A program made the translations under genes and the position numbers. Below, piece after piece: positions 55,501-60,395 of a DNA stretch of 64,000 bases (the first letter of the stretch is position 1; the number at the start of each line of letters is the position of its first letter). The DNA comes from Verrucomicrobiaceae bacterium (GTDB lineage: Bacteria; Verrucomicrobiota; Verrucomicrobiia; Verrucomicrobiales; Verrucomicrobiaceae). The notes beneath the pieces were generated by a model, which had not been told where the DNA came from, ran no database searches, and worked only from the letters and a program-made list of their open reading frames with translations. The stretch is taken from the NCBI GenBank assembly GCA_016713245.1, contig JADJPM010000001.1, positions 1,798,001 through 1,862,000 on the forward strand, given 5' to 3'.

Positions 55501-57289
55501 CGATGGTGATGCCGATTCATCCTCGAACCTCACCATCGACTTCGGTGCCTACGCCGGCATCTGCGTCGGCAACCTCGTCTTCAAAGACGTGAACAACAAC
55601 GGCAGCTACCAGGCGGGCACGGACACCGTGCTCTCCGGCGTGCAACTCCGCATCTTCCCCTCCAGCGTCACCGATCCGCTCACCGGCACGCCCCTTTACA
55701 GCACCACCTCGAATGCCTCCGGCATCTACCAGTTCTGCGTCCCTGCCGGCAGCTACTACATCCATGTGCCGCCCTCGCAGTTCGCCACCAGCGCCGTGCT
55801 CGACAATCACATCCCCGCCATCGGCCCCACGGACAACGTCGTCACCCCGATCGATGACAACCTCGATCAAAACGTGCTCATGGCCTTCAAGCCAAGCTTC
55901 ACTGGCGTGAACACCGGCATCTTCACCCTCGTCCTCGGCACCGAGCCCACCAATGCCACCGGCGAAACCGGCACCGCCAACACCAGCGACGACACCGCCG
56001 ACTCCAACACCGATCTCACCGTCGATCTCGGCTTCTACCCGCTGCCACCTCCAGGCACTCCCCTCAGCGGCAATACCTTCATCAACAATCTCTCTGCCTC
56101 CAACAGCATGACCACCAACGTGCTCGCTGCCCCCATCACCTATGCGCAGTGGCAGCTCGACCACGACGGCACGCTGCTCGATTACGCCCTCGCCAGCCCC
56201 TTCCGCCTCGAAGCCACCGATGCCGTCCTCACACGCCCCGTGCCTTCTCGTTCCGATCTCGTCTATCGCCTCGAAGCCAGCACGGACATGCAATCGTGGG
56301 CTCCGCTCGCCATCACACCCTCCACCACCTTCAACGCCGACAACACCGAGACCACCCGCTTCGCAAAACTCGACCTCGCGCCTCTCTTCGTCGGCTGTGA
56401 CACCGGCTTCATCCGCCTCAAAGTCGAGCTCGATGCCGATTTGAACGGCACCGCCGAGCAGGTCACCCACTCTCGCGTGCAGGCCTGGAGCCTCCGCACC
56501 TTCGCCGCCGCGCCGCAGACCTTCTCCATGCCGTTGCTGCGTCCCGCCATCTTTGAAGGCAAAGCCTCCGAAGCCCAAAACCTCGCTCTGAATGCTTCCG
56601 TGGCCTATTTCGCTGAAATCGTCGAGCAAGGCACCCGCTTCGAAATCGATAGCACCAGCGGCTCCCTCACCTGGAAGACCTCCGCACCTGCCGCCGACGA
56701 TCACATCATCATTCGTCCGCACTGGACACTCGCCACGCTCTTCCCGCCCGCCGCCTTCCGCGCCGCCATCAATCCCGCGAACGCCGACCGCATCATGTTC
56801 TTCGATGGCAAAGGCTACCGCATCTTCTGGCTCAAAGCCTCCGCTCTCGGCGCACACTGGGCACGTCAGGATGACACCACCCTCGCCGATGCAGGCTCCA
56901 CCATCCTCGCACCGGGTGAAGGCGTCCTCGTTCACAGCCGCAGCACCGAGATCACACTGCCCGTCAGCGGTGAAGTGCGTGCCTGGAATTTCATCATCAG
57001 CCTCCGAGCCGGTTCACAACTCATCGGCTCCGGTCATCCGCTCGATCAAAGCCCCGCCTCCATGTCCATGACATCTTCCAGCGGCTTCTCACCAGATGCC
57101 GACAAGCTCCAACTCTGGAACGGCGACTCCACCATGACGCGTCACTCCTTCCGCCGCACCCATGCTGGGACCGCCTGGTTCGATACCAACAACATCGAAA
57201 GCACGCACCAAAAACTTCTCCCCGCCTTCCACGCCATCTTCCTCACCACGGATCAATCCATTCCATCATGGATCATGAAGCCTCAATGA
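43271..57289 (+). CDS. Giant He_PIG/GEVED surface protein, C-terminal part (interrupted gene)
   Basis: The frame is 4672 codons; convincing protein begins about residue 78 (DYNGCAGSSAYN), and the ATG at 43271 is probably not a real start. Order of modules: GEVED (about 97-275), two He_PIG, a jelly-roll-like region with SdrD_B (about 450-805), 15 He_PIG modules with one atypical insert (about 807-2218), nine tandem GEVED modules (2220-3686), three He_PIG, and two SdrD_B (about 3954 and 4097). The last 390 residues (AQTFSMPLL-like: PQTFSMPLLRPAIFEG, IRPHWTLATLFPP) form the C-terminal module shared with the protein ending at 33780. No membrane anchor was seen. A cell-surface or matrix adhesin is the likely role. 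It is probably one gene with 34883-42097. Confidence 0.8.
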   Translation: MLPAPARSWVPSPPVHRHRHGEPCSLATASWASLPRRSPHGSRPSGMPGPLPACPMALIPVPAGSPAHPPPPARDLHLHATDYNGCAGSSAYNITTAANTDFGDWSHATNPTGAATTTTTSVSNSNLRLGEFVDAEASVAPNSAATTDDTTGGTDDEDGVTVPASITQNASATVTARVLNTSGANGFLHAWIDFNNDGVFNNTIYTTAGGERLEAVRTITTGTGTTTAQNITFTVPSNASPGAQRGVRVRFTNQNATTPTGASGTGEVEDYVVTIACKAITVNPTSLANGTVGIGYSQTVSATGGTAPYTYALTSGTLPAGLSFNTSSGAITGTPTTSNGAGTSLTFTATDSLGCTGVRTVTLKVCPVISLSDLGGSAVVGRAFSQTVTASGGATAYTFAHSTGTLPAGLSLAASTGIISGTPTTAGTSSFTITATDANGCATTKGYTIQTHATLLEWNTEDSTSGGRVSLPSFVHGCIFNTNGLNHSDNGTILSTSNSVLNGIAMTGARARSTTGWDNLDTLTLPRPNDSFNDRVLTSTFAFENLLSLTWGNFSMDVRRPATNSPIKYRAALVWFQGSYPYSSGVTPPASAVKTAWTNTFTVTSTNTWTTMNLPFTNFSSGITALPAYNEVANEKLVLIVQAWDSGGAASPGALEYDNIVLGGSATCGPALSIGDTVFADLNGTNTYEPATDSGINGLAVELLTAAGTSFAPAVTTTTNASGVYTFTGLPAGGYKVKVTPNASYGLAVTAVNADNGVNNDSNGIQSAVGQSAISPVITLANNTEPGTAGGGNAETTIDFGFKTCPTITVNATPLANGVVGTAYSQGVTGTGGVGPYSFSVISGTLPAGLSLNTSSGVVSGTPTSSTSQTFTIQIRDAYGCVGSRPFTVTPACPSITVNPTSLANGIVGLAYSQTVSAVGGTAPHTFAVSAGTLPAGLSLNASTGAITGTPTTSNGAGVSITIRATDTYGCQGTRPYTLKICPVITVNPVSLANGTVGTAYSQTASATGGATPYVFAVSSGTLPAGLSLNTSTGAITGTPTSAGSSTFTLRATDVNGCVGSRPYTVLMSCPAITVNPVTVPVGLVGTAYTSTTFTATGGTAPFTYTVTSGTLPAGLSLTTAGVLSGTPTTANGTGVSITVQARDANNCTGVRVYTVKICPVITLPAISTTLTVGTAYSASVVPTGGTSPFVYSVSSGTLPAGLSLNTSTGAITGTPTSTTSRTFTITATDASVCTGSRAYTLTPVCPTITISPASLPNALIGTAYSQTLTATGGTASYTWSVSSGTLPAGLTLTTAGVLSGTPTAANGAGVSITFRAQDAYGCASTRVITVRVCPAITTSPTSLANGTVGTAYSQTFAASGGAVAYTYAVVSGTLPAGLSLNASTGVISGTPTSSTAQTFTLSATDANTCVATRPYTVTPVCPAITVNPTSLPAPTIGVAYSQTVSATGGTSPYTFAVSSGTLPAGLSLNTGTGAITGTATSTTATSFTIRATDLYGCQGVRSYNIVPPCPAPTITNGSLMYSTTGTAYTQATGFSLSTNAALNAAGYNLSLAVTPSPAPGTITMDANGRLLISATVPVNVYKVTPQWATRAPYTSCVYSADRNFRVCPIITVNPATLSAMTVGTPHSTTITATGGTAPYSFAVTSGTLPAGLSLTSAGVLSGTPTSTPSQSFSITATDANGCPGSRPYTVAPACPAITVNPTSLANGTIGTAYSQTVSATGGTAPYTFAVSVGTLPAGLSLNTSTGAITGTPTSTTAQSFTIRATDNYGCQGTRPYTVTPVCPAITINPVLVPSATVGVAYSQTISATGGTAPYSYAVSVGTLPAGLTLSTAGVLSGTPTTSNGAGVSVTIRATDNYGCQNTRVYTIKVCPVVTLGAITTTGTVGAAYSQTVTASGGATPYTFAVTSGSLPGGLSLNTTTGVISGTPNVEISSTVTIRATDANGCPGTRSYTLAMSCPPITVNPGSVPVGLAGTAYPSTTFSATGGTAPYQYTVVAGSLPAGLTLTTAGVLSGTPTTANGAGVSITVQARDAYNCLGTRAYTIKICPVITLTAPPLATATVTQAYSQTIVASGGTTPYTFAIASGALPAGLSLNTATGVISGTPTALTAASFTLSATDANGCPGSRAYTITPVCPAITVSPTSLPNGTVGTAYSQTISATGGTGTKTFAVTTGTLPAGLTLTSGGLLSGTPTSITSQTFTITATDTLGCTGARSFTITPNPNTDWGDHSGFATVSNTLNSNLRIGALTDVEGVAPTNATATGDDTSGSDDEDGVTFPSMTAGQSVTVPVTVTNATGAAANLNVWVDFNDNGVLTDAGEQVANNVSIPTGSTNLVRNVSFTLPPSTVTSSSIGVRVRLTTAASPGPTGSGTAGEIEDYAVNVLNPTTDFGDWSGAADAINTTNSNLRLGALVDAEYVATKNATATGDDTTGNDDEDGVTIPTLTAGAPATVAVTLTNNTGAAAYLNAWIDFNNNGSFADSGEQVFANITITNGTTNVLQNLGVTVPVNAVTGVNLGARFRLTSVVSPGPTGIGTVGEVEDYVVSIAQPTTDFGDYASFPSASSTRNSNLRLGAAIDTEYTPTTNSSATGDDTTATDDEDGVTIPTLTAGAPATIPVVITNNTGAAVNLNAWIDFNGNNSVADAGEQIATNVSYATGLTNSTQNLNITVPASAITGVSLGVRFRLTSTASPGFSGASGNGEVEDYTTIISAPTTDFGDFVGFADASQGANTSLRMGASIDTEFVATKNAAATGDDTTGTDDEDGVTIPAVTAGQTVTVPVTVTNATGANAFLNAWADFNNNNTLGEAGEQFATNVSIPAGTANGTVNLTFAVPANAVTGVNLGVRFRLAAPTGLGPTGLNALTGEVEDYVVNVLAPTTDFGDHGAFADASSVVVAAIRLGATTDKEYASTKNASATGDDITGSDDEDGVTMPSFTAGAPATIPVVVTNTSGLAVNLNAWIDFNNNGSFADAGEQVATNTSVATGLTNSTLNLNVTVPAAAVTGLPLGARFRLTSTASPGATGASGNGEVEDYTVTISAPTTDFGDWNRVADASNGTSTNLRLGATVDTEFASTRNATATGDDTTGSDDEDGVTFPSLIAGGSFTVPVTVTNATGTAAFLNAWIDFNNNGVLTDAGEQIATNTNVATGLSNSTLNLTVNVPVGAVTGTALGSRFRITSATTPGATGSSGGTGEVEDYTVTISQPTTDFGDHSALASASSTVSSALKLGPLTDVEYIATTNGTATGDDTTGSDDEDAVTMPSLTAGAPATIPVLATNTSGSPAYLNAWIDYNGNGLLTDAGEQVATNVAVATGTNNIAQNLSITVPATATQGAALPVRVRLTNIQNPGATGLSGTGEVEDYTVTVATPPSDFGDFSGFGSAFSTRNAAIKIGATTDTEFAATLNALGSGDDTTGSDDEDGVTVPSMTAGAPATLVVNVTNTSGAAANLNAWIDFNNNGILTDAGEQIATNTSIATGTNAVPQNIAFTVPAAAVTGTNIGIRVRLTSTATPGSTGGSGNGEVEDHIVNIAVPTTDFGDWNGAADASSTQSNNLRMGPLVDTEYVSTRNGTATGDDITASDDEDGVTLPTLTPGTSSNASVTVTNLSGAAAFLNAWIDFNNNGSFADAGEQVATNVSIATGTNGTAQSVSIATPLAAVPGQRGARFRFTSTTNPGATGASGIGEVEDYLVTVNCLPVTVNPTSVAAGLVGSAYSQTLTGGGGMAPYSFAVTAGTLPAGLTLSTAGVISGTPTTSNGAGVNVTITATDAYGCTGSRAYTIKICPVISLAALNSTLTIGSAYSSSAAASGGTAPYVYALTSGTLPAGLSLNTSTGAVTGTPTSGTSQTFTIRATDANACTGTRSYTLAPACPTITVTPTTPPNAFLNTAYSQTFSATGGTAAYTYAVTSGTLPAGLTLSTAGVLSGTPTTAGTSVVTIRATDNYGCTGSASVTITVRGLIIGDMIFNDANNNGLLDGGETGISGATVQLWNPGADNVIGGASADTQVGSNFTTTATGLYSFTNLPPGNYYVRVTLPAPFNMTGGTPATTDNNVNNNNDGSQPGGVGTPLFSPVINLATAAESTTDGDADSSSNLTIDFGAYAGICVGNLVFKDVNNNGSYQAGTDTVLSGVQLRIFPSSVTDPLTGTPLYSTTSNASGIYQFCVPAGSYYIHVPPSQFATSAVLDNHIPAIGPTDNVVTPIDDNLDQNVLMAFKPSFTGVNTGIFTLVLGTEPTNATGETGTANTSDDTADSNTDLTVDLGFYPLPPPGTPLSGNTFINNLSASNSMTTNVLAAPITYAQWQLDHDGTLLDYALASPFRLEATDAVLTRPVPSRSDLVYRLEASTDMQSWAPLAITPSTTFNADNTETTRFAKLDLAPLFVGCDTGFIRLKVELDADLNGTAEQVTHSRVQAWSLRTFAAAPQTFSMPLLRPAIFEGKASEAQNLALNASVAYFAEIVEQGTRFEIDSTSGSLTWKTSAPAADDHIIIRPHWTLATLFPPAAFRAAINPANADRIMFFDGKGYRIFWLKASALGAHWARQDDTTLADAGSTILAPGEGVLVHSRSTEITLPVSGEVRAWNFIISLRAGSQLIGSGHPLDQSPASMSMTSSSGFSPDADKLQLWNGDSTMTRHSFRRTHAGTAWFDTNNIESTHQKLLPAFHAIFLTTDQSIPSWIMKPQ
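45690..49925 (+). repeat. Run of 15 He_PIG-coding repeats (about 250-280 bp each)
   Basis: Each unit encodes an Ig-like module of about 85-90 residues with the consensus CPxITVNPxSLxxGxVGxAYSQ, then a GGTAPYTFxVxSGTLPAGL strand, then GxITGTPTS, and TDxxGCxGxRxYT. Units are clearly related at the DNA level but not identical. One position (about 47800-48090) holds a shorter unrelated segment instead of a standard module. Confidence 0.85.
49930..54330 (+). repeat. Nine tandem GEVED-coding repeats (about 490 bp each)
   Basis: Units begin near 49930, 50425, 50911, 51401, 51893, 52383, 52873, 53363 and 53853. Each encodes TTDFGDW/H/Y..., LRLGAxxDxEY, ATGDDTTGSDDEDGV, LNAWIDFNNNGxxxDAGEQ and GEVEDYxV. 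The high similarity makes this a place where recombination or assembly collapse could change copy number. Confidence 0.9.
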
Positions 57290-57364
57290 AGTCAGCCTCG
57301 TCAATGAGGTCAAAAATCAATTGGTGCTAAGAAAGTGTTCCGTGCTAACGTCTCAGCACGCACC

Positions 57365-57868
57365 ATGAAGCGCTTCATCTTTTCTCTCCTTGCCGTCGCC
57401 ACGTTCACTCACGCGGAGACCACTGTGACCATGTCTGGCGTGCACAACTGCTGCAAGAGCTGCACCAATGGCATTGTCAAAGCAGGCACCAGCGCCGGCA
57501 AGGACATCACCGTCACCGCCGAAGGCAAGACGGTCACCATCACCACCAAGAAGAAGACCGATGCGAAGAAAGCCGTCGAGGCCATCATCGCCGCCGGTTA
57601 CTTCGGCAAAGTCGAAGGCGAGGAGTCTGCTGCCGCCAAAACATCCTCCAAGCCGGAAGCCAAGCTCACCAAGGCCACCGTCTCTGGCGTGCATCTCTGC
57701 TGCAAGAAGTGCGCCGATGCCGCCATCGCTGCCGTGAAGAACGTTTCCGGCATCACCAAGCACGACATCGTCGCCAAATCGGAGTCCTTCATTGTCGAAG
57801 GCGAGTTCACCAAGGCCGAACTGGCCGCCGCTTTGAACGCGGAAGGACTCGCTGGAGACATCCACTAA
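57365..57868 (+). CDS. Secreted protein with two heavy-metal-associated (HMA)-like domains
   Basis: The 167-residue product has a signal peptide (MKRFIFSLLAVATFTHA) and two repeated domains of the ferredoxin-like HMA fold. The first begins VTMSGVHNCCKSC and the second ATVSGVHLCCKKC, joined by a Lys/Ala/Glu linker (SAAAKTSSKPEAKL). The metal motif of classical HMA domains is CxxC; here the paired form is CCxxC with His two or three residues before, which could bind copper or zinc in the periplasm. The later AAGYFGKV and AEGLAGDI correspond to the last HMA strand. The start at 57365 is set by the signal peptide. It lies 75 bp after the giant gene and ends at a terminator. Confidence 0.8.
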   Translation: MKRFIFSLLAVATFTHAETTVTMSGVHNCCKSCTNGIVKAGTSAGKDITVTAEGKTVTITTKKKTDAKKAVEAIIAAGYFGKVEGEESAAAKTSSKPEAKLTKATVSGVHLCCKKCADAAIAAVKNVSGITKHDIVAKSESFIVEGEFTKAELAAALNAEGLAGDIH

Positions 57869-57892
57869 TTACCGCAACCAACAACATTGCGG

Positions 57893-57932
57893 AGCCGGGG
57901 TTCGCTGAGGAGCGGCCCCGGCTTTGTTTTTG
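57893..57932 (+). terminator. Rho-independent terminator after the HMA-like gene
   Basis: A perfect 8-bp GC stem, AGCCGGGG (57893-57900) with CCCCGGCT (57916-57923) and a 15-base loop, is followed by TTTGTTTTT. It ends the plus-strand surface-protein region. Confidence 0.75.
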
Positions 57933-57960
57933 GCCATGGCTGCCGCCATCACTCAAGAAA

Positions 57961-57984
57961 GTGGCACAGGTTTTTAACCTGTGC
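57961..57984. repeat. Short palindrome of REP type
   Basis: A perfect 9-bp inverted repeat GCACAGGTT / AACCTGTGC with a TTT loop (57964-57984), preceded by GTG. Palindromes of this look (GTGGCACAGG...CCTGTGC) are dispersed in planctomycete and verrucomicrobial genomes, as far as I recall. It lies just past the end of the minus-strand operon. Confidence 0.5.
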
Positions 57985-58043
57985 TCGACGAAGCGAAAGA
58001 CGGACGCGGACGATGAACCACTCGTCACGCCCACGGGCTCCTC

Positions 58044-59828
58044 TCAGCGTGAGAACGTGCTCACCAGCCTGCCCGTGAAGATCACCCGCACCGCGGGAGC
58101 CTCCATCACCTGCCCGAATCTCGGCGAAACCACGTTTCGCACCACCTCGCAGCTTTGGACCGCATCGCCCTCGATGCTCAGCGTGACCACCGCGCCATTC
58201 GCATGCCTCCAGGTAAGCTCTCCCACCATCTCCCACTCAGGTGCCAACTGCCACGTCACCACATGCGCCGTGCGTCCGCAGACCTCATCCGTGATGCGGG
58301 CACTCCTGCCCGCCATCTGAACGCTCCGCTTCATAAACGGCCCGTCACAAGCAAACCGCACCACACAGGCATCATCCACGATCTCCATCTTCGGCACGTC
58401 GTGATGCTCACGCCACAGAAACGGCCCCGCACGCATCGGCATACTGCGTCCACACACTGGCACCGGGCCATTGTGCGCCTCCCACGCGGCTAGACTCGCC
58501 CGTAAAGCCACATCGCCATAGTAAGCTCCCGTTCCGGGGTCAATCACCAGTGGCTCGCCTTCGCTCCACAGCGAAACATGCATCGCATCGAGATGTCCAT
58601 GCGCCGCCAACGTGCCAAAGCCGAGCGGTGAGGCATCCACTCGCGCCGTCCACGCCTCATCACGCCAGATCGCATGGCCGCTCTCCGCATGCGTGATCCA
58701 CTTTTGCCTCATAGCCGAGGTCACACGCGGAGCCTCCCCCAGCCAGAAAGCCAACGCGGCACCTTTCTCTTCACCGAGCATCCACGCACGCCACTCACGC
58801 TCCGCGTGTCGGCGATCCATCGTGAAGGGTGTCACCTGCGCATCGTCACTGTCCCCAAAGTCCCACGAACCAAGGCTGAGATCGCAGAAAAGCTGCGCCG
58901 CATCCTTGAGCCGCTTCAAAACCGGACCATGCAGCCCATCCATCACGCGACCCGCCTGCCACGCCATCTCCCACGCGAAGAGATGATAATGCAGCGCCTG
59001 CTCCTTGTTACCCCCGTCCTCTGCGAACTGCCGCAAGACCTCTTCCTCCAGCATCGGCCACAAACGCTCCGGGCAGCAGATCACTTTGGCCAGCGATGGC
59101 CAGCGCCGTGTCGCCATCACCACCGCGGCAAGTTCGCCGATGAGATGATTGTTTGCCGAAGAGCCAAACGAACGCTTCCGCCATGCCCAGCACGCGTGCA
59201 TTGGCACAAAGGCCTGCGCGATGCGATCCTGCTCCGCAACAATCTCCGCATCACCACCGGCTCTAACGAGCGCATCAATCCAGCAGAAGTTGATCAACCG
59301 CAGCGCCCCTTCCAGCGGACTGCGCCAGTGAATGCTCTTGGAGGCCGGATTCTTCTCCAGCCAATCGCTCATCCAGCGCTGCGCGAGGCGCAACGTGCCC
59401 AAATCCTCATTCAACCACCCATCCTGCGCCAGCCGCACCACCTCACTCCAACGCGAAAGCTCCCACACGCACCGCGCATCCGCGCCATCGGGGAGCTCAC
59501 GATGATTCAGCACCTCCGCAGGCACCTCCACCCCATGCAGCGGATCGAGATTCCAATTCGGCGGACCATCGAGCAGCACCTCCTTCCATCCGAACAGCCA
59601 GGCCTTCCTTGCCTTCACCGCCTCGCGAAGCGTCGCCGGAGCCTTATCCTTCGGTGGCAGCCTCATCGAGCCCGCATCCACCGCGCCAAGCACAAAATCA
59701 TCCAGCGTCCGCAGTGTCGTCGTCGCCGTCCATTCCTGCGCCTTCACCTTCACGCGACCCGCAATCTCCTGCGGCGGCATCGCCCTCAAGCGATGCCACA
59801 ACCAGCTTACTTTTCGGAAGGCGATCAT
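58044..59828 (-). CDS. Heparinase II/III-like (alginate lyase-type) protein
   Basis: The 594-residue protein has an N-terminal alpha/alpha toroid (WLWHRLRAMPPQEIAGRV, then SIHWRSPLEGALRLINFCW and SSANNHLIGELAAVVMATRRW) and a C-terminal beta-sandwich of the heparinase II/III type (GTLAAHGHLDAMHVSLWSEGEPLVIDPGTGAYYGD, residues about 430-465). This arrangement is typical of polysaccharide-lyase-like proteins encoded in exopolysaccharide gene clusters, where they act in modifying or recycling the polymer. The ATG at 59828 lies 4 bp after the toxin gene's stop. It is the last gene of the minus-strand operon. Confidence 0.85.
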   Translation of the reverse strand: MIAFRKVSWLWHRLRAMPPQEIAGRVKVKAQEWTATTTLRTLDDFVLGAVDAGSMRLPPKDKAPATLREAVKARKAWLFGWKEVLLDGPPNWNLDPLHGVEVPAEVLNHRELPDGADARCVWELSRWSEVVRLAQDGWLNEDLGTLRLAQRWMSDWLEKNPASKSIHWRSPLEGALRLINFCWIDALVRAGGDAEIVAEQDRIAQAFVPMHACWAWRKRSFGSSANNHLIGELAAVVMATRRWPSLAKVICCPERLWPMLEEEVLRQFAEDGGNKEQALHYHLFAWEMAWQAGRVMDGLHGPVLKRLKDAAQLFCDLSLGSWDFGDSDDAQVTPFTMDRRHAEREWRAWMLGEEKGAALAFWLGEAPRVTSAMRQKWITHAESGHAIWRDEAWTARVDASPLGFGTLAAHGHLDAMHVSLWSEGEPLVIDPGTGAYYGDVALRASLAAWEAHNGPVPVCGRSMPMRAGPFLWREHHDVPKMEIVDDACVVRFACDGPFMKRSVQMAGRSARITDEVCGRTAHVVTWQLAPEWEMVGELTWRHANGAVVTLSIEGDAVQSCEVVRNVVSPRFGQVMEAPAVRVIFTGRLVSTFSR

Positions 59829-59832
59829 GCGT

Positions 59833-60129
59833 TTATGGAAGCCTATCGCGCCAGTAATCAGGCCGCCGCTTGTGATGTGCCACGGCATAAATCACCACGA
59901 CCTCGGATTTCGGCTGATGATGGTAGAATAGATAATATGGAAACCGCTTCATCCGGTAGATGCGCATGCCCTGGCCTGCCGGCTGGAAGCACTCCGGATC
60001 TCGCTCGATCTCTTTCAGCGCCGCCTGCATAGCCGCCACAAACTGAAGCCCGAGACCGAAGCGATCTTCCGAGTACTGCGCCGCCTCCCGGTATTCTTCG
60101 AGAGCCCCCGATTCAAATTGAATGGTCAT
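59833..60129 (-). CDS. RelE/ParE-family toxin
   Basis: The 98-residue product has the RelE/ParE fold pattern: an N-terminal strand (IQFESGALEEYREAAQYSEDRF), helices with FVAAMQAALKEIERDPECF, and C-terminal strands (YRMKRFPYYLFYHHQ, VVVIYAVAHHKRRPDYWRDRL). ParE members poison gyrase; RelE members cut mRNA in the ribosome. The lack of a clear RelE catalytic set and the AVAHHKRRPDYW ending fit ParE-like toxins. It overlaps its antitoxin gene by 4 bp. Confidence 0.85.
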   Translation of the reverse strand: MTIQFESGALEEYREAAQYSEDRFGLGLQFVAAMQAALKEIERDPECFQPAGQGMRIYRMKRFPYYLFYHHQPKSEVVVIYAVAHHKRRPDYWRDRLP

Positions 60130-60359
60130 GCCCTCAATTTCAGAGATGCCAGCACACTGTCGTGTGCCTCATCCGCTGGTATCAGCGTCGATTGACCTGC
60201 CTTTACCTTCTCCATCCGCGTCTGGACCACCTTCATCTGAGCAGTCAAAAAATCATCCGTAGGCGGTGACCGCTCCAGAACCGCCTCCACGAGATCAATC
60301 CTCGCTTCGTGTGGCAGCAGCATGGCTTCGTTCAAAAGATGGGCGACGGTGGTGCTCAT
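60126..60359 (-). CDS. Putative addiction-module antitoxin
   Basis: The 77-residue protein resembles the short addiction-module component family (PF09720) that accompanies RelE/ParE toxins: an N-terminal helix with LLNEAMLLPHEARIDLVEAVLE, then a charged variable tail. It precedes the toxin gene with a 4-bp overlap, the normal antitoxin-toxin order. The pair sits inside an exopolysaccharide operon, 36 bp after the oxidoreductase gene. Confidence 0.82.
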   Translation of the reverse strand: MSTTVAHLLNEAMLLPHEARIDLVEAVLERSPPTDDFLTAQMKVVQTRMEKVKAGQSTLIPADEAHDSVLASLKLRA

Positions 60360-60395
60360 GGCAGGAGGGTAATGGTTTCGATCAGCCGCGCAAGA

